Position numbers and translations under genes: made by a program | Notes under the pieces: generated by a model | The model's input: the letters and a program-made list of their open reading frames with translations, nothing else | Told to the model about the DNA's origin: nothing | Databases searched by the model: none | DNA from: Maribacter thermophilus | GTDB taxonomy: Bacteria; Bacteroidota; Bacteroidia; Flavobacteriales; Flavobacteriaceae | Direction of reading: 5' to 3' | NCBI RefSeq assembly: GCF_001020565.1 | Contig: NZ_LDAS01000001.1 | Coordinates: 2,938,520 to 3,002,519, forward strand | DNA: 64,000 bases | Shown: piece after piece, positions 45,712-54,449 of the stretch | How the letters are laid out: each line of letters begins with the position of its first letter | Position numbering within the stretch: position 1 is the first letter of the stretch

Positions 45712-46253
45712 TTAAAAAATTCTTTAAAAGTGGGAAGTTGTCTGTCTTTTTCAGAAACAATAGGGGAGTCAACAGGGATTTGCCAGTCTATATTTAAGTC
45801 TTTATCATTATAGATTATACCACTTTCTGATGCTGCATTATAAAAAGCATCACATTTATACATAAACGTAGCTTCTTTGCTCAAAGTAATAAAACCATGG
45901 GCCATACCTTTTGGTATAAAAAGAGATGTTTTATTCTCACTGGACAAAATAACTTTGTAATACTCTCCAAAAGTGGCACTTTTCGGCCTTAAATCGACTA
46001 TTACATCCATTACCTCACCATGAACTACCTGCACCAGCTTGGCCTGGGCATGAACTCCCGTTTGTAAATGAAGCCCCCGTAGTACCCCTTTTTTTGATAC
46101 AGAAATATTATCTTGAACAAAGTTTACCTTTTTTCCGATAGCTTCTTCAAACTTTTTCTGTTGGTACAGTTCAAAGAAAACACCTCTCTCATCGTTAAAC
46201 AGTGTCGGTTCAATTATATAACAGCCTTTTAAGCCAATCTCCGTAATTTTCAT
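45708..46253 (-). CDS. rfbC: dTDP-4-dehydrorhamnose 3,5-epimerase
   Basis: A 181-residue cupin-type epimerase, third step of dTDP-L-rhamnose synthesis. Marks are DERGVFFELYQQKKF near 22, NISVSKKGVLRGLHLQTG with the catalytic His near 62, KLVQVVHGEVMDVIVDLR near 77, a second catalytic region IPKGMAHGFITLS near 113 and the Tyr region CDAFYN. Length matches the family. It overlaps rfbD by 4 bases and follows rfbA by 18. Confidence 0.96.
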   Translation of the reverse strand: MKITEIGLKGCYIIEPTLFNDERGVFFELYQQKKFEEAIGKKVNFVQDNISVSKKGVLRGLHLQTGVHAQAKLVQVVHGEVMDVIVDLRPKSATFGEYYKVILSSENKTSLFIPKGMAHGFITLSKEATFMYKCDAFYNAASESGIIYNDKDLNIDWQIPVDSPIVSEKDRQLPTFKEFFK

Positions 46254-46271
46254 ATTATGGTTTTCAGCTAA

Positions 46272-47126
46272 TTATAGCTCTAGTAAATAGTTGCCGTACC
46301 CACTTTTTAACAGTGGTTTGGCCAGTTTATGCAATTGTTTTCGTGAAATATACCCCATGGTATAGGCCACTTCTTCAATAGCCCCTACCTTTAATCCTTG
46401 TCGCTCTTCAATAACCTCAACAAATTGTGATGCCTGCATCAAAGAACTAAAAGTTCCTGTATCTAACCAAGCGGTGCCACGATCTAAAATACTTACAGTC
46501 AACTTTTTCTTTGCTAAATATACTTTATTAACGTCGGTAATCTCCAGCTCTCCTCTTGGACTAGGTTTAATGCCCTTGGCTATTTCCACGACTTCGTTAT
46601 CATAGAAATAGATGCCCGGAACCGCATAGTTCGATTTTGGGTTTTCAGGTTTTTCCTCAATGGAAACGGCCTTTCCTTCCTTATCGAACTCAACGACACC
46701 ATACCTTTTTGGGTCTTGTACATGATATCCATAAATGATACCTCCATCGGGGTCATTGTTCGCTTGCAACAATTTGGCAAGACCAGAACCATAAAAAATA
46801 TTATCCCCTAAAATAAGGGCCACTTTTTCTTTTCCTATAAAATTTTCCCCTATAATAAAGGCTTCTGCCAATCCGTTCGGGTTCTTTTGTACGGCGTATT
46901 CAAAACTACAGCCCAATTGGCTACCATCGCCCAACAATTTTTGAAACAAGGCAATATCTTGTGGTGTAGTAATTATCAATATTTCTTGTATCCCTGCCGA
47001 TAAAAGCGTTGCCAAAGGGTAATATATCATCGGCTTATCATAAATAGGCATAAGCTGCTTGCTTACTGCCAATGTAAGTGGATGTAAGCGCGTTCCAGAT
47101 CCTCCTGCTAAAATGATACCTTTCAT
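46272..47126 (-). CDS. rfbA: glucose-1-phosphate thymidylyltransferase
   Basis: First step of dTDP-rhamnose synthesis: glucose-1-phosphate + dTTP. The protein has 284 residues. The nucleotide loop is [13 protein letters not shown] at 5-17, followed by [24 protein letters not shown] near 107 with catalytic Asp, [33 protein letters not shown] and [11 protein letters not shown] near 217. It starts 4 bases after rfbB. The order rfbB-A-C-D is the usual one in Bacteroidota. Confidence 0.97.
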   Translation of the reverse strand: MKGIILAGGSGTRLHPLTLAVSKQLMPIYDKPMIYYPLATLLSAGIQEILIITTPQDIALFQKLLGDGSQLGCSFEYAVQKNPNGLAEAFIIGENFIGKEKVALILGDNIFYGSGLAKLLQANNDPDGGIIYGYHVQDPKRYGVVEFDKEGKAVSIEEKPENPKSNYAVPGIYFYDNEVVEIAKGIKPSPRGELEITDVNKVYLAKKKLTVSILDRGTAWLDTGTFSSLMQASQFVEVIEERQGLKVGAIEEVAYTMGYISRKQLHKLAKPLLKSGYGNYLLEL

Positions 47127-47130
47127 ACGA

Positions 47131-48153
47131 TTAACCTTGCTGATATTTGTTCATGTACCACGAAACAGTCTCCCGAAGTCCGGAGTCAAAATTCCACTTA
47201 GATTGCCAACCCAATTTGGTTTTGATCTTTGTAGCATCTATGGCATATCTGAAATCATGCCCCAAACGATCACGGACAAAGGTGATCTGTTCGCTATAGT
47301 TCCCCGTCTTTTTCGGGTACACCTCATCTAAAATAGTACATATTTTTTGCGCTATGAAAATATTGCTGTGTTCATTATTTCCTCCAATGACATAGGTTTC
47401 TCCAATCTTTCCTTTGCTAAAGGCCAAATCTATTCCCAGACAGTGGTCTTGCACATATAGCCAATCCCTCACATTCTTTCCATCGCCATAAATAGGTATT
47501 TCCTCTCCCTTCAAGGCTTTTCGTATAATGGTCGGAATCAATTTCTCATCATGCTGCTTAGGCCCATAATTGTTAGAGCAGTTCGTAGTAATTACGTTAA
47601 GTCCATAAGTGTGAAAGTAACTTCTCACCAAAAAATCGGAAGATGCTTTTGATGCACTATATGGACTATTTGGGGCGTATGCAGTATTCTCATCAAAAAA
47701 ACCCGATTCCCCAAGGCTGCCAAAAACCTCATCTGTTGATATATGATGGAAGCGTGATGCTTCAAACCCTTTCTTTGCACTATTCGAATTATCCAACCAA
47801 TGTTCCCGCGCACCTTCCAACAAGGTAAAAGTTCCGTTGATATTGGTTTTAATAAAGGTTTCCGGTCCTTCAATTGAATTATCTACGTGCGATTCGGCGG
47901 CAAAGTGTATGACATCCGAAATTTGCTCATTCTTAAAAATCGCCCTTACCAAATCTGCATCACATATATCTCCCTGAACAAACTTATACCGTTCGTTATT
48001 TTTAACTTCTTCAAGATGCCCAAGGTTCCCTGCATACGTCAGTTTATCTAGATTTACTACTGAAACAGTATCATGTTTTTCTAAAAAAAACGGAATAAAG
48101 TTACTGCCTATAAAACCAGCTCCCCCTGTTATCAGAATTGTTCTATTGGACAT
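47131..48153 (-). CDS. rfbB: dTDP-glucose 4,6-dehydratase
   Basis: A 340-residue NAD-dependent dehydratase making dTDP-4-keto-6-deoxyglucose. The Rossmann motif is [11 protein letters not shown]. Family marks are [11 protein letters not shown] near 34, [12 protein letters not shown] near 82, [12 protein letters not shown] with catalytic Asp-Glu, the catalytic YSASKA near 162 and [18 protein letters not shown]. The C-terminal end WYMNKYQQG is normal. It lies 10 bases after the Wzz-like gene, so chain-length control and rhamnose supply share a transcript. Confidence 0.97.
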   Translation of the reverse strand: MSNRTILITGGAGFIGSNFIPFFLEKHDTVSVVNLDKLTYAGNLGHLEEVKNNERYKFVQGDICDADLVRAIFKNEQISDVIHFAAESHVDNSIEGPETFIKTNINGTFTLLEGAREHWLDNSNSAKKGFEASRFHHISTDEVFGSLGESGFFDENTAYAPNSPYSASKASSDFLVRSYFHTYGLNVITTNCSNNYGPKQHDEKLIPTIIRKALKGEEIPIYGDGKNVRDWLYVQDHCLGIDLAFSKGKIGETYVIGGNNEHSNIFIAQKICTILDEVYPKKTGNYSEQITFVRDRLGHDFRYAIDATKIKTKLGWQSKWNFDSGLRETVSWYMNKYQQG

Positions 48154-48163
48154 TTGTGCTTTT

Positions 48164-49171
48164 CTATAACTGCAACTCTTTAGCTCTCTTGTTTAAGAAA
48201 CGAATGAAGGATATCAAGAAAAATAATACCACCAAAGCCGTAGGAATCAAGAAAAACTTATTGGCAAAAAACGGTTTTCTAAAGACTTGGGGATTCCCCA
48301 TGTTTATAATACTCAAAATCTCGGTTTGTTCCGTAAGTTCAGCTTTCTTCTCTTCTATTTCTTTTAAAAACCTGTTTTTTAAAGAAAGTAAGGTCCCTAT
48401 ATTAAGGGCGCTCTCATTTTCCATGTAAACCGACCCCTGTGGTCTTTCAATGGCATCCTGTACAAGTGTTTTTGTGTAATTGTCGATAAGGTTGTCTATC
48501 TGTGAAATAAGCGCGGTGTTCTCCTCTATACGGGTTTGTGCATTTTCCCTATAAATCGTAATCAATTTCTCGTAATAGGCATTATTATTTACATATGCCA
48601 ATATCTTTTGCGCCGCTATAGGTCCTTTTTTGGCATCGGTATAAGTAAAGATGATACGATGTGGTATTATACTTTTCTTGGTCAGTTCAGAACGTATAAT
48701 ATCCACAACAAAGTTTTCTTCCTTGAAGTTTTGAAGTATTTTTAAGTACTCCAACTCCTGCTCTGCCTCTTCCTTTGTTTCCTCCGAATCTGTAACAGGC
48801 TGTATTTCAATTTTAAAACCTTCTACGTCCTTGAAAGAAACACCCATTTTTTGAAAAAACACGGTGTCTTTACTTAGGATATTTGCTTGGATTTCAGCAA
48901 CGGCATCGTACATATAATCTTCACTGTCAAAATTAGGTCGTACGATAGTCACAGTCTTTAATTTTTCATCCACCAATAAACTCAGTGCAAAACTGATAGC
49001 CAAACCTAATACCAGAAGTCCAATTAGAATAAGTGCATTCTTTTTAAAATAAAGGAATACCCTTAAAAAAGCGACTCCTATTCGGTTAATCACTTTTCCT
49101 ATCATTTTGAACAACTGTCCTAAATCTATCTCATCTGAGCTAGGGGTGGTGTTTGGTTTGTTATCTGCCAT
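48164..49171 (-). CDS. Wzz-like chain-length determinant protein
   Basis: A 335-residue protein with two membrane helices, one near 47-68 and one near 303-325. A periplasmic part rich in helices lies between them, as in polysaccharide co-polymerases. The first helix is preceded by a basic/aromatic segment. The C-terminal helix has a Pro-rich approach (MGNPQVFRKPFF then PTALVVLFFLISF). No cytoplasmic tyrosine-kinase domain follows, so it is of the short Wzz class. It starts 1 base after the DUF6909-like gene and heads the sugar-nucleotide genes. Confidence 0.85.
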   Translation of the reverse strand: MADNKPNTTPSSDEIDLGQLFKMIGKVINRIGVAFLRVFLYFKKNALILIGLLVLGLAISFALSLLVDEKLKTVTIVRPNFDSEDYMYDAVAEIQANILSKDTVFFQKMGVSFKDVEGFKIEIQPVTDSEETKEEAEQELEYLKILQNFKEENFVVDIIRSELTKKSIIPHRIIFTYTDAKKGPIAAQKILAYVNNNAYYEKLITIYRENAQTRIEENTALISQIDNLIDNYTKTLVQDAIERPQGSVYMENESALNIGTLLSLKNRFLKEIEEKKAELTEQTEILSIINMGNPQVFRKPFFANKFFLIPTALVVLFFLISFIRFLNKRAKELQL

Positions 49172-49172
49172 G

Positions 49173-50855
49173 TTATGAGTTAAATATCTGTTTTAATATC
49201 TTGTCCGTAATTAAATAAGTGGGTTTTACCCCTGTAGTCCCCAATCCACCAGATGCTAAGGTGCTACCGGTTTCCAATGGATTGTCAGAAGCATAATAGG
49301 CATACCTGACCTTTACATCTTCTCTAATACTTTTTCTGATTTTAGAGGCAGATTGTATCGCTTTCTGATAATGCACCCCTTCCATCTCCAAACCTATCAC
49401 ATTCCATGTAGATTTGTGAAAAAAGTCAAGAATATCCCTATTCTGTAACGATGTTCCTAAAACGGTGACCATTGTGCCTTCGAATACTTTTAATCCATAT
49501 CCTTCAAAATCCTTTGCACACAACTCGTTCTTAAACGGGTAATTATCCGCTGTTCCTTCAAAAATATGGGCAGAAGGAATCATTATATCTCCTTTTCCCC
49601 CTTCTAAAATACCCGCCTTGCCCATTATGGATACAGATAAAACATTTAAAAAGGATTCGTTCTTTTTCTTGTTCCCAAATGGTTTTAGAAGCTCATCTAT
49701 CGTTTCAAAAGCCTGTTCCCCAAATGCATAGTCCATAACAAATATAACAGGTTTTTCCACATCTTTGCCGCTGGAAAATTCATACGAGCAAACTTCTGTA
49801 TTAAATTTAGAAGTGTCGAATATTTGCACATCTATGTTTGTTCCGGAAGTGTCGTCTATGGATATCATACCGTTTTCTTCTGCCACGGCTTTTACCTTGT
49901 CTCTAAGATGTCCGTTGCCAGCACTGCTCAAAGCTTCGTAAATTTCTATAGGTTCGGAATCGGGAAATTCATCTTTTAAGGCCTTTTGGGCAAAAAGAGA
50001 ATTCATGACACTGTGCATATTGGCCGAAATAATATGGATAGGCCTGTCTAAAAGATTGTTCTTTTTAAGTATGTTCTTGATATTCGTTGCCCATATCTCG
50101 CCATGAATGTGATGCCCCAAACGCTCACGTAGTAACGATGTAAAGGTAATAGCTCTTTTTTCTCCGGTCAGCTCTTCGTCAAGGGCCAATTTACCAAGCC
50201 AATAAATAATTTTTAGGAATCTCTCTGGATTTTCCTTTGTGCTAAGTTTGTTGTAAACGTCCAATATTTCTTCGAAGGACCTGCCAAGAATATTGGCGGT
50301 ATGAATCAGGGCAATCTCTTTTTCGGACTGTTCCAATTCTTCTTTTTTAACTGCATTTTCCAGTTTTTGCCAATCCCTGACCGTTTTGTTGGATTCAGGA
50401 ATAAGTACCTTTTTACAAATCTTTTCAGATTCTATAAAAAGGAAGGTCAAGTGGGTAAGTATATCGTAGATGTCCGAACGACCCCTGGTAATCTCAATAT
50501 TCATCTGTTCGTCATCTATACGATAACAATTACGCCTTCTTTTTGGTGGAACAATAGGGGTTATATGTGAGATGCCGTAACCCTCGTCCGAAGTAAGATT
50601 TATAAACCTACACTGCTCTATACCTTCTGGCAACCTATCCAACACATACAAAAGACCATTAAGCTCTGTTCTTTCTTCGCCTACAGAGCCATATATTTCT
50701 GGCCTTAGCAATAGCAATGCATTTTTTAGCGCTTCACCAGAAACACCGTTTGGCTTATAAAAGCCCCTATTAAAAAGGTGGCGCATGGTAATGTACATGC
50801 GTTCTATGGCATTTGTAGATTCTTGGGCCCTGGTGGGTGTAATTGCTTTGTCCAT
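49173..50855 (-). CDS. DUF6909-like protein with a nucleoside-phosphorylase-type C-terminus
   Basis: A 560-residue soluble protein found in flavobacteria and, I believe, assigned to DUF6909. No function is established. The N-terminal half (about 1-260) is helical. The C-terminal half has motifs of the purine nucleoside phosphorylase/MTA nucleosidase fold: LSVSIMGKAGIL near 407, HIFEGTADNY, GLEMEGVHYQ with Glu490-Met-Glu-Gly, and an ASDNP segment with Asp524. In that superfamily these bind the ribose and purine. A nucleoside or nucleotide-sugar ligand is therefore plausible. It lies 38 bases after the GH3 gene and 1 base before the Wzz-like gene. Confidence 0.8.
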   Translation of the reverse strand: MDKAITPTRAQESTNAIERMYITMRHLFNRGFYKPNGVSGEALKNALLLLRPEIYGSVGEERTELNGLLYVLDRLPEGIEQCRFINLTSDEGYGISHITPIVPPKRRRNCYRIDDEQMNIEITRGRSDIYDILTHLTFLFIESEKICKKVLIPESNKTVRDWQKLENAVKKEELEQSEKEIALIHTANILGRSFEEILDVYNKLSTKENPERFLKIIYWLGKLALDEELTGEKRAITFTSLLRERLGHHIHGEIWATNIKNILKKNNLLDRPIHIISANMHSVMNSLFAQKALKDEFPDSEPIEIYEALSSAGNGHLRDKVKAVAEENGMISIDDTSGTNIDVQIFDTSKFNTEVCSYEFSSGKDVEKPVIFVMDYAFGEQAFETIDELLKPFGNKKKNESFLNVLSVSIMGKAGILEGGKGDIMIPSAHIFEGTADNYPFKNELCAKDFEGYGLKVFEGTMVTVLGTSLQNRDILDFFHKSTWNVIGLEMEGVHYQKAIQSASKIRKSIREDVKVRYAYYASDNPLETGSTLASGGLGTTGVKPTYLITDKILKQIFNS

Positions 50856-50893
50856 ATTAAGATATCCAACAAAATTACGATTAATATTCTGTT

Positions 50894-52405
50894 TTAGTTT
50901 TTAGGCAAATTTACTTTAAAATTGGACAGTTTATCAGCCACTTTTCGGTCATTGGATAATCTTTGCACCTTATTTTGCCCTCCCAGCTTTCCGATAGACT
51001 TCATATAATCCCTAAACCCTCCTTCTTTTATAGGAGTTATTTTTAGACGTTGCAACACTTTGCCTTCTATCAAGTCATAATAATAGCTGTTCTGTTTTTG
51101 CAGCGCCTCGTCCAAAATCTGAACAAACCGATCTACGTCAGAAGGCATTTTCTCAAATTCTATCAACCATTCATGGTAGGGAAGCTCTCCTTCTACGGGT
51201 GTTATTTGTGGGGCTACGGTAAACTCGTTTACCTTTGCATCGGTTTTTTGGGTCGCCGTCATCATAGCTTCCTCTACTTCTTTCGCTATTACATGTTCGC
51301 CAAAAGCGGATATAAAGTGCTTTACCCTCCCAGAAACAATTATTTTAAACGGTTTTAAGGAAACAAACCTAATGGTATCGCCAAGGTTATATCCCCAAAG
51401 ACCGGCATTGGTGGAAATGATCATGACATAGTCCACGTTTAGCTCTACATCTTGCAGGGTAAGTCTTTTTCTGTCTTCGTTAAAAAATTCATCTACCCTA
51501 ATGAATTCATAGAATATTCCAGAGTTCAAAAGCAACAGCATTCCTTTCTCGGTCTGTGAATCTTGATACGCAAAGAATCCTTCACTTGCGGGAAAAAGTT
51601 CGATACTTGCCACCCTTCTGCCTATTAGTTCCTCAAACTTTTTTCTATAGGGTTCATAATTGACCCCTCCAAAAATAAAAAGTTCAAAATTCTGGAACAG
51701 CTCTCCAATGTTGCGATTGGTCTTTTCCTTTAATCTTTCAAAATACATTTGAACCCATGAAGGTATTCCGGCGATTACCGTCATATCCTCATCCTTTGTT
51801 TCCTCAACAATCTGGTTCACTTTAGTCTCCCAGTCCTCAATACAATTAGTTTCCCAGCTGGGCAATCTATTTTTTTGTAAATAATTGGGAACGTAATGTG
51901 CTGAAATTCCTGAAAGGCGGCCCAATTTTATTCCATTTTTATCTTCAAGTAGGGGGCTTCCTTGTAAAAATATCATTTTACCATCCACAAAATCCGCTCT
52001 TCCCGTCTCATGTATATAGTTAAGAATGGCATTTCTGGATGCCTCCACTTGCATTTTTATAGATCCTTGCGTAATAGGAATGTATTTTGCCCCGGATGTC
52101 GTACCCGAGGTCTTCGCAAAATAGATGGGTTTACCGGGCCACAATATATCCGGTTGGCCTTCCACTACCAGGTTTACATAGGGCTTAAGTTCTTCATAGT
52201 CCCTTATCGGTACCTTGGCGGCAAAATCCTCATAACTATGGATACTAACAAATTCATGATCCTTTCCGAATTTTGTTCTTGCTCCTTTATTGATCAATTC
52301 TTTAAACACCTTTTTCTGGGTGTCAAAAGGGTGGGTGGCCCACCTTGATGTTTTACGGGCTATAAATTGCGCAAAAACTTTGGCTGCTACAGATTTTAAC
52401 GACAT
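50894..52405 (-). CDS. GH3 auxin-responsive promoter family protein (acyl-adenylate ligase-like)
   Basis: A 503-residue protein of the GH3 family, ANL-type acyl-acid amido synthetases. The phosphate loop reads FAKTSGTTSGAKYIPIT near 100-116. Further marks are IELFPASEGFFAYQ near 270 and GYNLGDTIRFVS near 335. The C-terminal lid has HFISAFGEHVIAKEVEEAM. Plants use GH3 proteins to join amino acids to hormones. Bacterial members are uncharacterised. The frame is open to 52423, but the ATG at 52403-52405 (MSLKSVAAKV) fits the family and lies 4 bases past the M23 stop. It may activate a carboxylate for envelope or glycan modification, though that is inference. Confidence 0.9.
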   Translation of the reverse strand: MSLKSVAAKVFAQFIARKTSRWATHPFDTQKKVFKELINKGARTKFGKDHEFVSIHSYEDFAAKVPIRDYEELKPYVNLVVEGQPDILWPGKPIYFAKTSGTTSGAKYIPITQGSIKMQVEASRNAILNYIHETGRADFVDGKMIFLQGSPLLEDKNGIKLGRLSGISAHYVPNYLQKNRLPSWETNCIEDWETKVNQIVEETKDEDMTVIAGIPSWVQMYFERLKEKTNRNIGELFQNFELFIFGGVNYEPYRKKFEELIGRRVASIELFPASEGFFAYQDSQTEKGMLLLLNSGIFYEFIRVDEFFNEDRKRLTLQDVELNVDYVMIISTNAGLWGYNLGDTIRFVSLKPFKIIVSGRVKHFISAFGEHVIAKEVEEAMMTATQKTDAKVNEFTVAPQITPVEGELPYHEWLIEFEKMPSDVDRFVQILDEALQKQNSYYYDLIEGKVLQRLKITPIKEGGFRDYMKSIGKLGGQNKVQRLSNDRKVADKLSNFKVNLPKN

Positions 52406-52409
52406 GTTT

Positions 52410-53279
52410 TTAATTGAAATCAATGAAATCCTGTGGATTTACAGGGTTTCCGTCTTCCCATAATTCAAAATGAAGATGGGGCCCGGTAGTATATTCTCCA
52501 GTATTTCCTACAGATGCTATTACTTCTCCTCCACGAACGACCGCTCCCTGAAACTTGGCCAAAGAGCCGTTGTGTTTATATACACTTAGCAAACCTCCTT
52601 GGTGTTCTATTATAATTACATAGCCGGTATCTGCAGTCCATTCCGAAAAAATAACCGTGCCATTGGCCACCGCCTTAACAGGAGTATCTGTAGGGGCCGT
52701 TACATCTACCGCATAATGCTTTTTCTCTAAATCATAACCCATGGACACCATACCGGAAACCGGAGGAAACAAGACCAGGTTTTTCTTGCTCGTAGATCTT
52801 TCGAACAAATTGTACTTATCCTCCAAAGCAACTTCTGCCCGCAAAAGGGAATCCTCCTTTATAGGAGTCAAGTCTACGGAAGAAGGATCTATCTTAAATT
52901 GCTCGAACAAAGAATCTCTATTTATTTCATTATTCTCTATGTCTCCTCTTAAGACCATACGAATATTGTCAAGATACTTATTGGTATAATTTAATGTTCT
53001 TACAAGAGAGTCGGTTTTATAGGTAAGCTCCGTCGCCTGCCGTTTAAGTTTTGTAGATGAATACCCTGGAATATATTCCCTAAGGGGAGTAAAGGCGATC
53101 AATAAAATTGTTAGGCCAATAAGTCCAATCATAAAGAGGGATCCGGTCACAAAAACATTCAACCGGCTGAGCTTAAACGATATCTTTTCTTCAAAAGTAC
53201 TTTCGTTTAAGATTACCAAACGATACTTATGAAGTAACTTTCGTTTTATTTCCTTTCTTTTTTTTACTTTTTTGGCCAT
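52410..53279 (-). CDS. M23 family metallopeptidase
   Basis: A 289-residue envelope protein. A basic N-terminus (KKVKKRKEIKRK) is followed by one membrane helix near 47-68, a coiled stretch, and a C-terminal LytM/M23 domain (about 175-285). Zinc ligands are visible in KKHYAVDV and GPHLHFELW, so it should cut peptidoglycan cross-links. Flavobacterial relatives begin with the same MAKKVKKRK and STFEEKISFKLSRLNVFV sequences, which fixes the start. A TATCTTTG box ends only 5 bases before the ATG, suggesting a leaderless mRNA. Confidence 0.93.
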   Translation of the reverse strand: MAKKVKKRKEIKRKLLHKYRLVILNESTFEEKISFKLSRLNVFVTGSLFMIGLIGLTILLIAFTPLREYIPGYSSTKLKRQATELTYKTDSLVRTLNYTNKYLDNIRMVLRGDIENNEINRDSLFEQFKIDPSSVDLTPIKEDSLLRAEVALEDKYNLFERSTSKKNLVLFPPVSGMVSMGYDLEKKHYAVDVTAPTDTPVKAVANGTVIFSEWTADTGYVIIIEHQGGLLSVYKHNGSLAKFQGAVVRGGEVIASVGNTGEYTTGPHLHFELWEDGNPVNPQDFIDFN

Positions 53280-53284
53280 CCAAA

Positions 53285-53292
53285 CAAAGATA
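53285..53292 (-). promoter_or_regulatory. predicted -7 box of M23 peptidase operon
   Basis: Minus-strand TATCTTTG fits TAnnTTTG and ends 5 bases before the ATG at 53279. If used, transcription would begin at or next to the start codon. It may drive M23, GH3, the DUF6909-like gene and the polysaccharide genes. Confidence 0.5.
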
Positions 53293-53935
53293 AGCTTAGA
53301 ATTTAATTAAGACCTTCTTTGAAATGATTTATTACATCAAGTAAAGTCTTGGTATTCTTTACGTACGTTTTTTATTCGCTTTTGGTTTTAATCACACCCA
53401 CTAACCGGTCTTGCTTTTAATTCAGCTTTCTATCATTATTTTCTATGGTCTTTAATGCCTTTACGGCATTCGCAGAGCCAAACTTCGATAACTAGGCAAA
53501 TTCTACAATGAAATTATATATGACCGTAGATTTAAAAACCTATAGTCAAAATTAACAAAGCATTCGCTTGTTCACCAAGTAAGTATGCTAAATTTTATAG
53601 TGTTTCTGTTATCGTCTTTAGAACCCTCCTATTTTAAATATACGAACTTTCAATCAATAATTACATAATGATTTGAATATCAGAAACATACCAAAAACAC
53701 CTCCCTAACATATTAGTGGGCCTGTTGTTAATTTAACACCTAATGAGCAACCTGATTTTGATTGTTGTCTTCTACAATAGTCCTATATTTTTCAACAATA
53801 CCAAAGACAATAATACCAAGTGGTATGTTGTATTGGTCTTCGTTAAAACCCAAAGTTTAAATTTCCGCCTTTTTTATTATTGCAAATAAAAAAACACTTA
53901 AGGTTAATATTAACAACAAACTAATAACTTTTTCT
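53293..53935. other. long divergent intergenic region
   Basis: About 640 bases without a credible coding frame, between the divergent M23 and tatA promoters. It is A/T-rich. An imperfect inverted repeat lies at about 53802-53843, centred on ATACCA-AG-TGGTAT (53813-53826). I recognise no tRNA, riboswitch or mobile remnant. It could hold an unannotated small RNA or binding sites. Confidence 0.55.
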
Positions 53936-53943
53936 TACATTTG
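53936..53943 (+). promoter_or_regulatory. predicted -7 box of tatA
   Basis: TACATTTG fits TAnnTTTG and ends 22 bases before the tatA ATG. Confidence 0.55.
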
Positions 53944-53965
53944 TTATCCGTTAAATGATATTCAT

Positions 53966-54151
53966 ATGACTATAGCAAATATATTTTTGGCAATTGGGCC
54001 ATGGCAAATTGCAATCGTTGTCTTGGTGGTTCTTCTTCTATTTGGAGGAAAAAAAATACCGGAACTTATGCGCGGCCTTGGTAGTGGTATAAAAGAATTT
54101 AAAGACGCTTCTAAAGAAGACGAGGTTTCGGAAGAAACAAAAAAGGAATAA
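53966..54151 (+). CDS. tatA: twin-arginine translocase subunit TatA/TatE
   Basis: A 61-residue TatA: one short N-terminal helix at about 7-27 with the conserved [21 protein letters not shown] hinge and amphipathic helix, then an acidic/basic tail. It oligomerises into the pore that moves folded twin-arginine proteins across the inner membrane. It has its own promoter and is followed by a strong terminator, so it is monocistronic. tatC is not in this window. The helix carries the usual Gly-Pro (IGPWQIAIV). Confidence 0.95.
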   Translation: MTIANIFLAIGPWQIAIVVLVVLLLFGGKKIPELMRGLGSGIKEFKDASKEDEVSEETKKE

Positions 54152-54177
54152 CACCGTATTCTATTAAAATTTACAAG

Positions 54178-54206
54178 AAACGCTAACTCAAATTAGCGTT
54201 TTTTTG
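54178..54206 (+). terminator. intrinsic terminator of tatA
   Basis: Nine-base arms aaacgctaa (54178-54186) and ttagcgttt (54193-54201) with a 6-base loop, followed by a T run to 54206. It begins 27 bases past the tatA stop. The next 240 bases up to the OmpA gene show nothing else. Confidence 0.9.
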
Positions 54207-54449
54207 TGCCCAAAAACCTGCTTTTCAATATTTTACCTCTTAGTAGAATTCTTTCCCCTTTCTCCTATAATTCATATAGACCATAATAGCTATTTAGGCC
54301 AGAATCGAGACTACACGACAAAAAATAAGTCTTTCACAACAAAAAATAAATCAAAATCATCTTTAGATCTATTTTCGATAATGAATTAAGCTAAAGGGCG
54401 TTATAAACCAGTCGCCTATTGGCATCATTTGTCGATTGATTTCCAAAAC

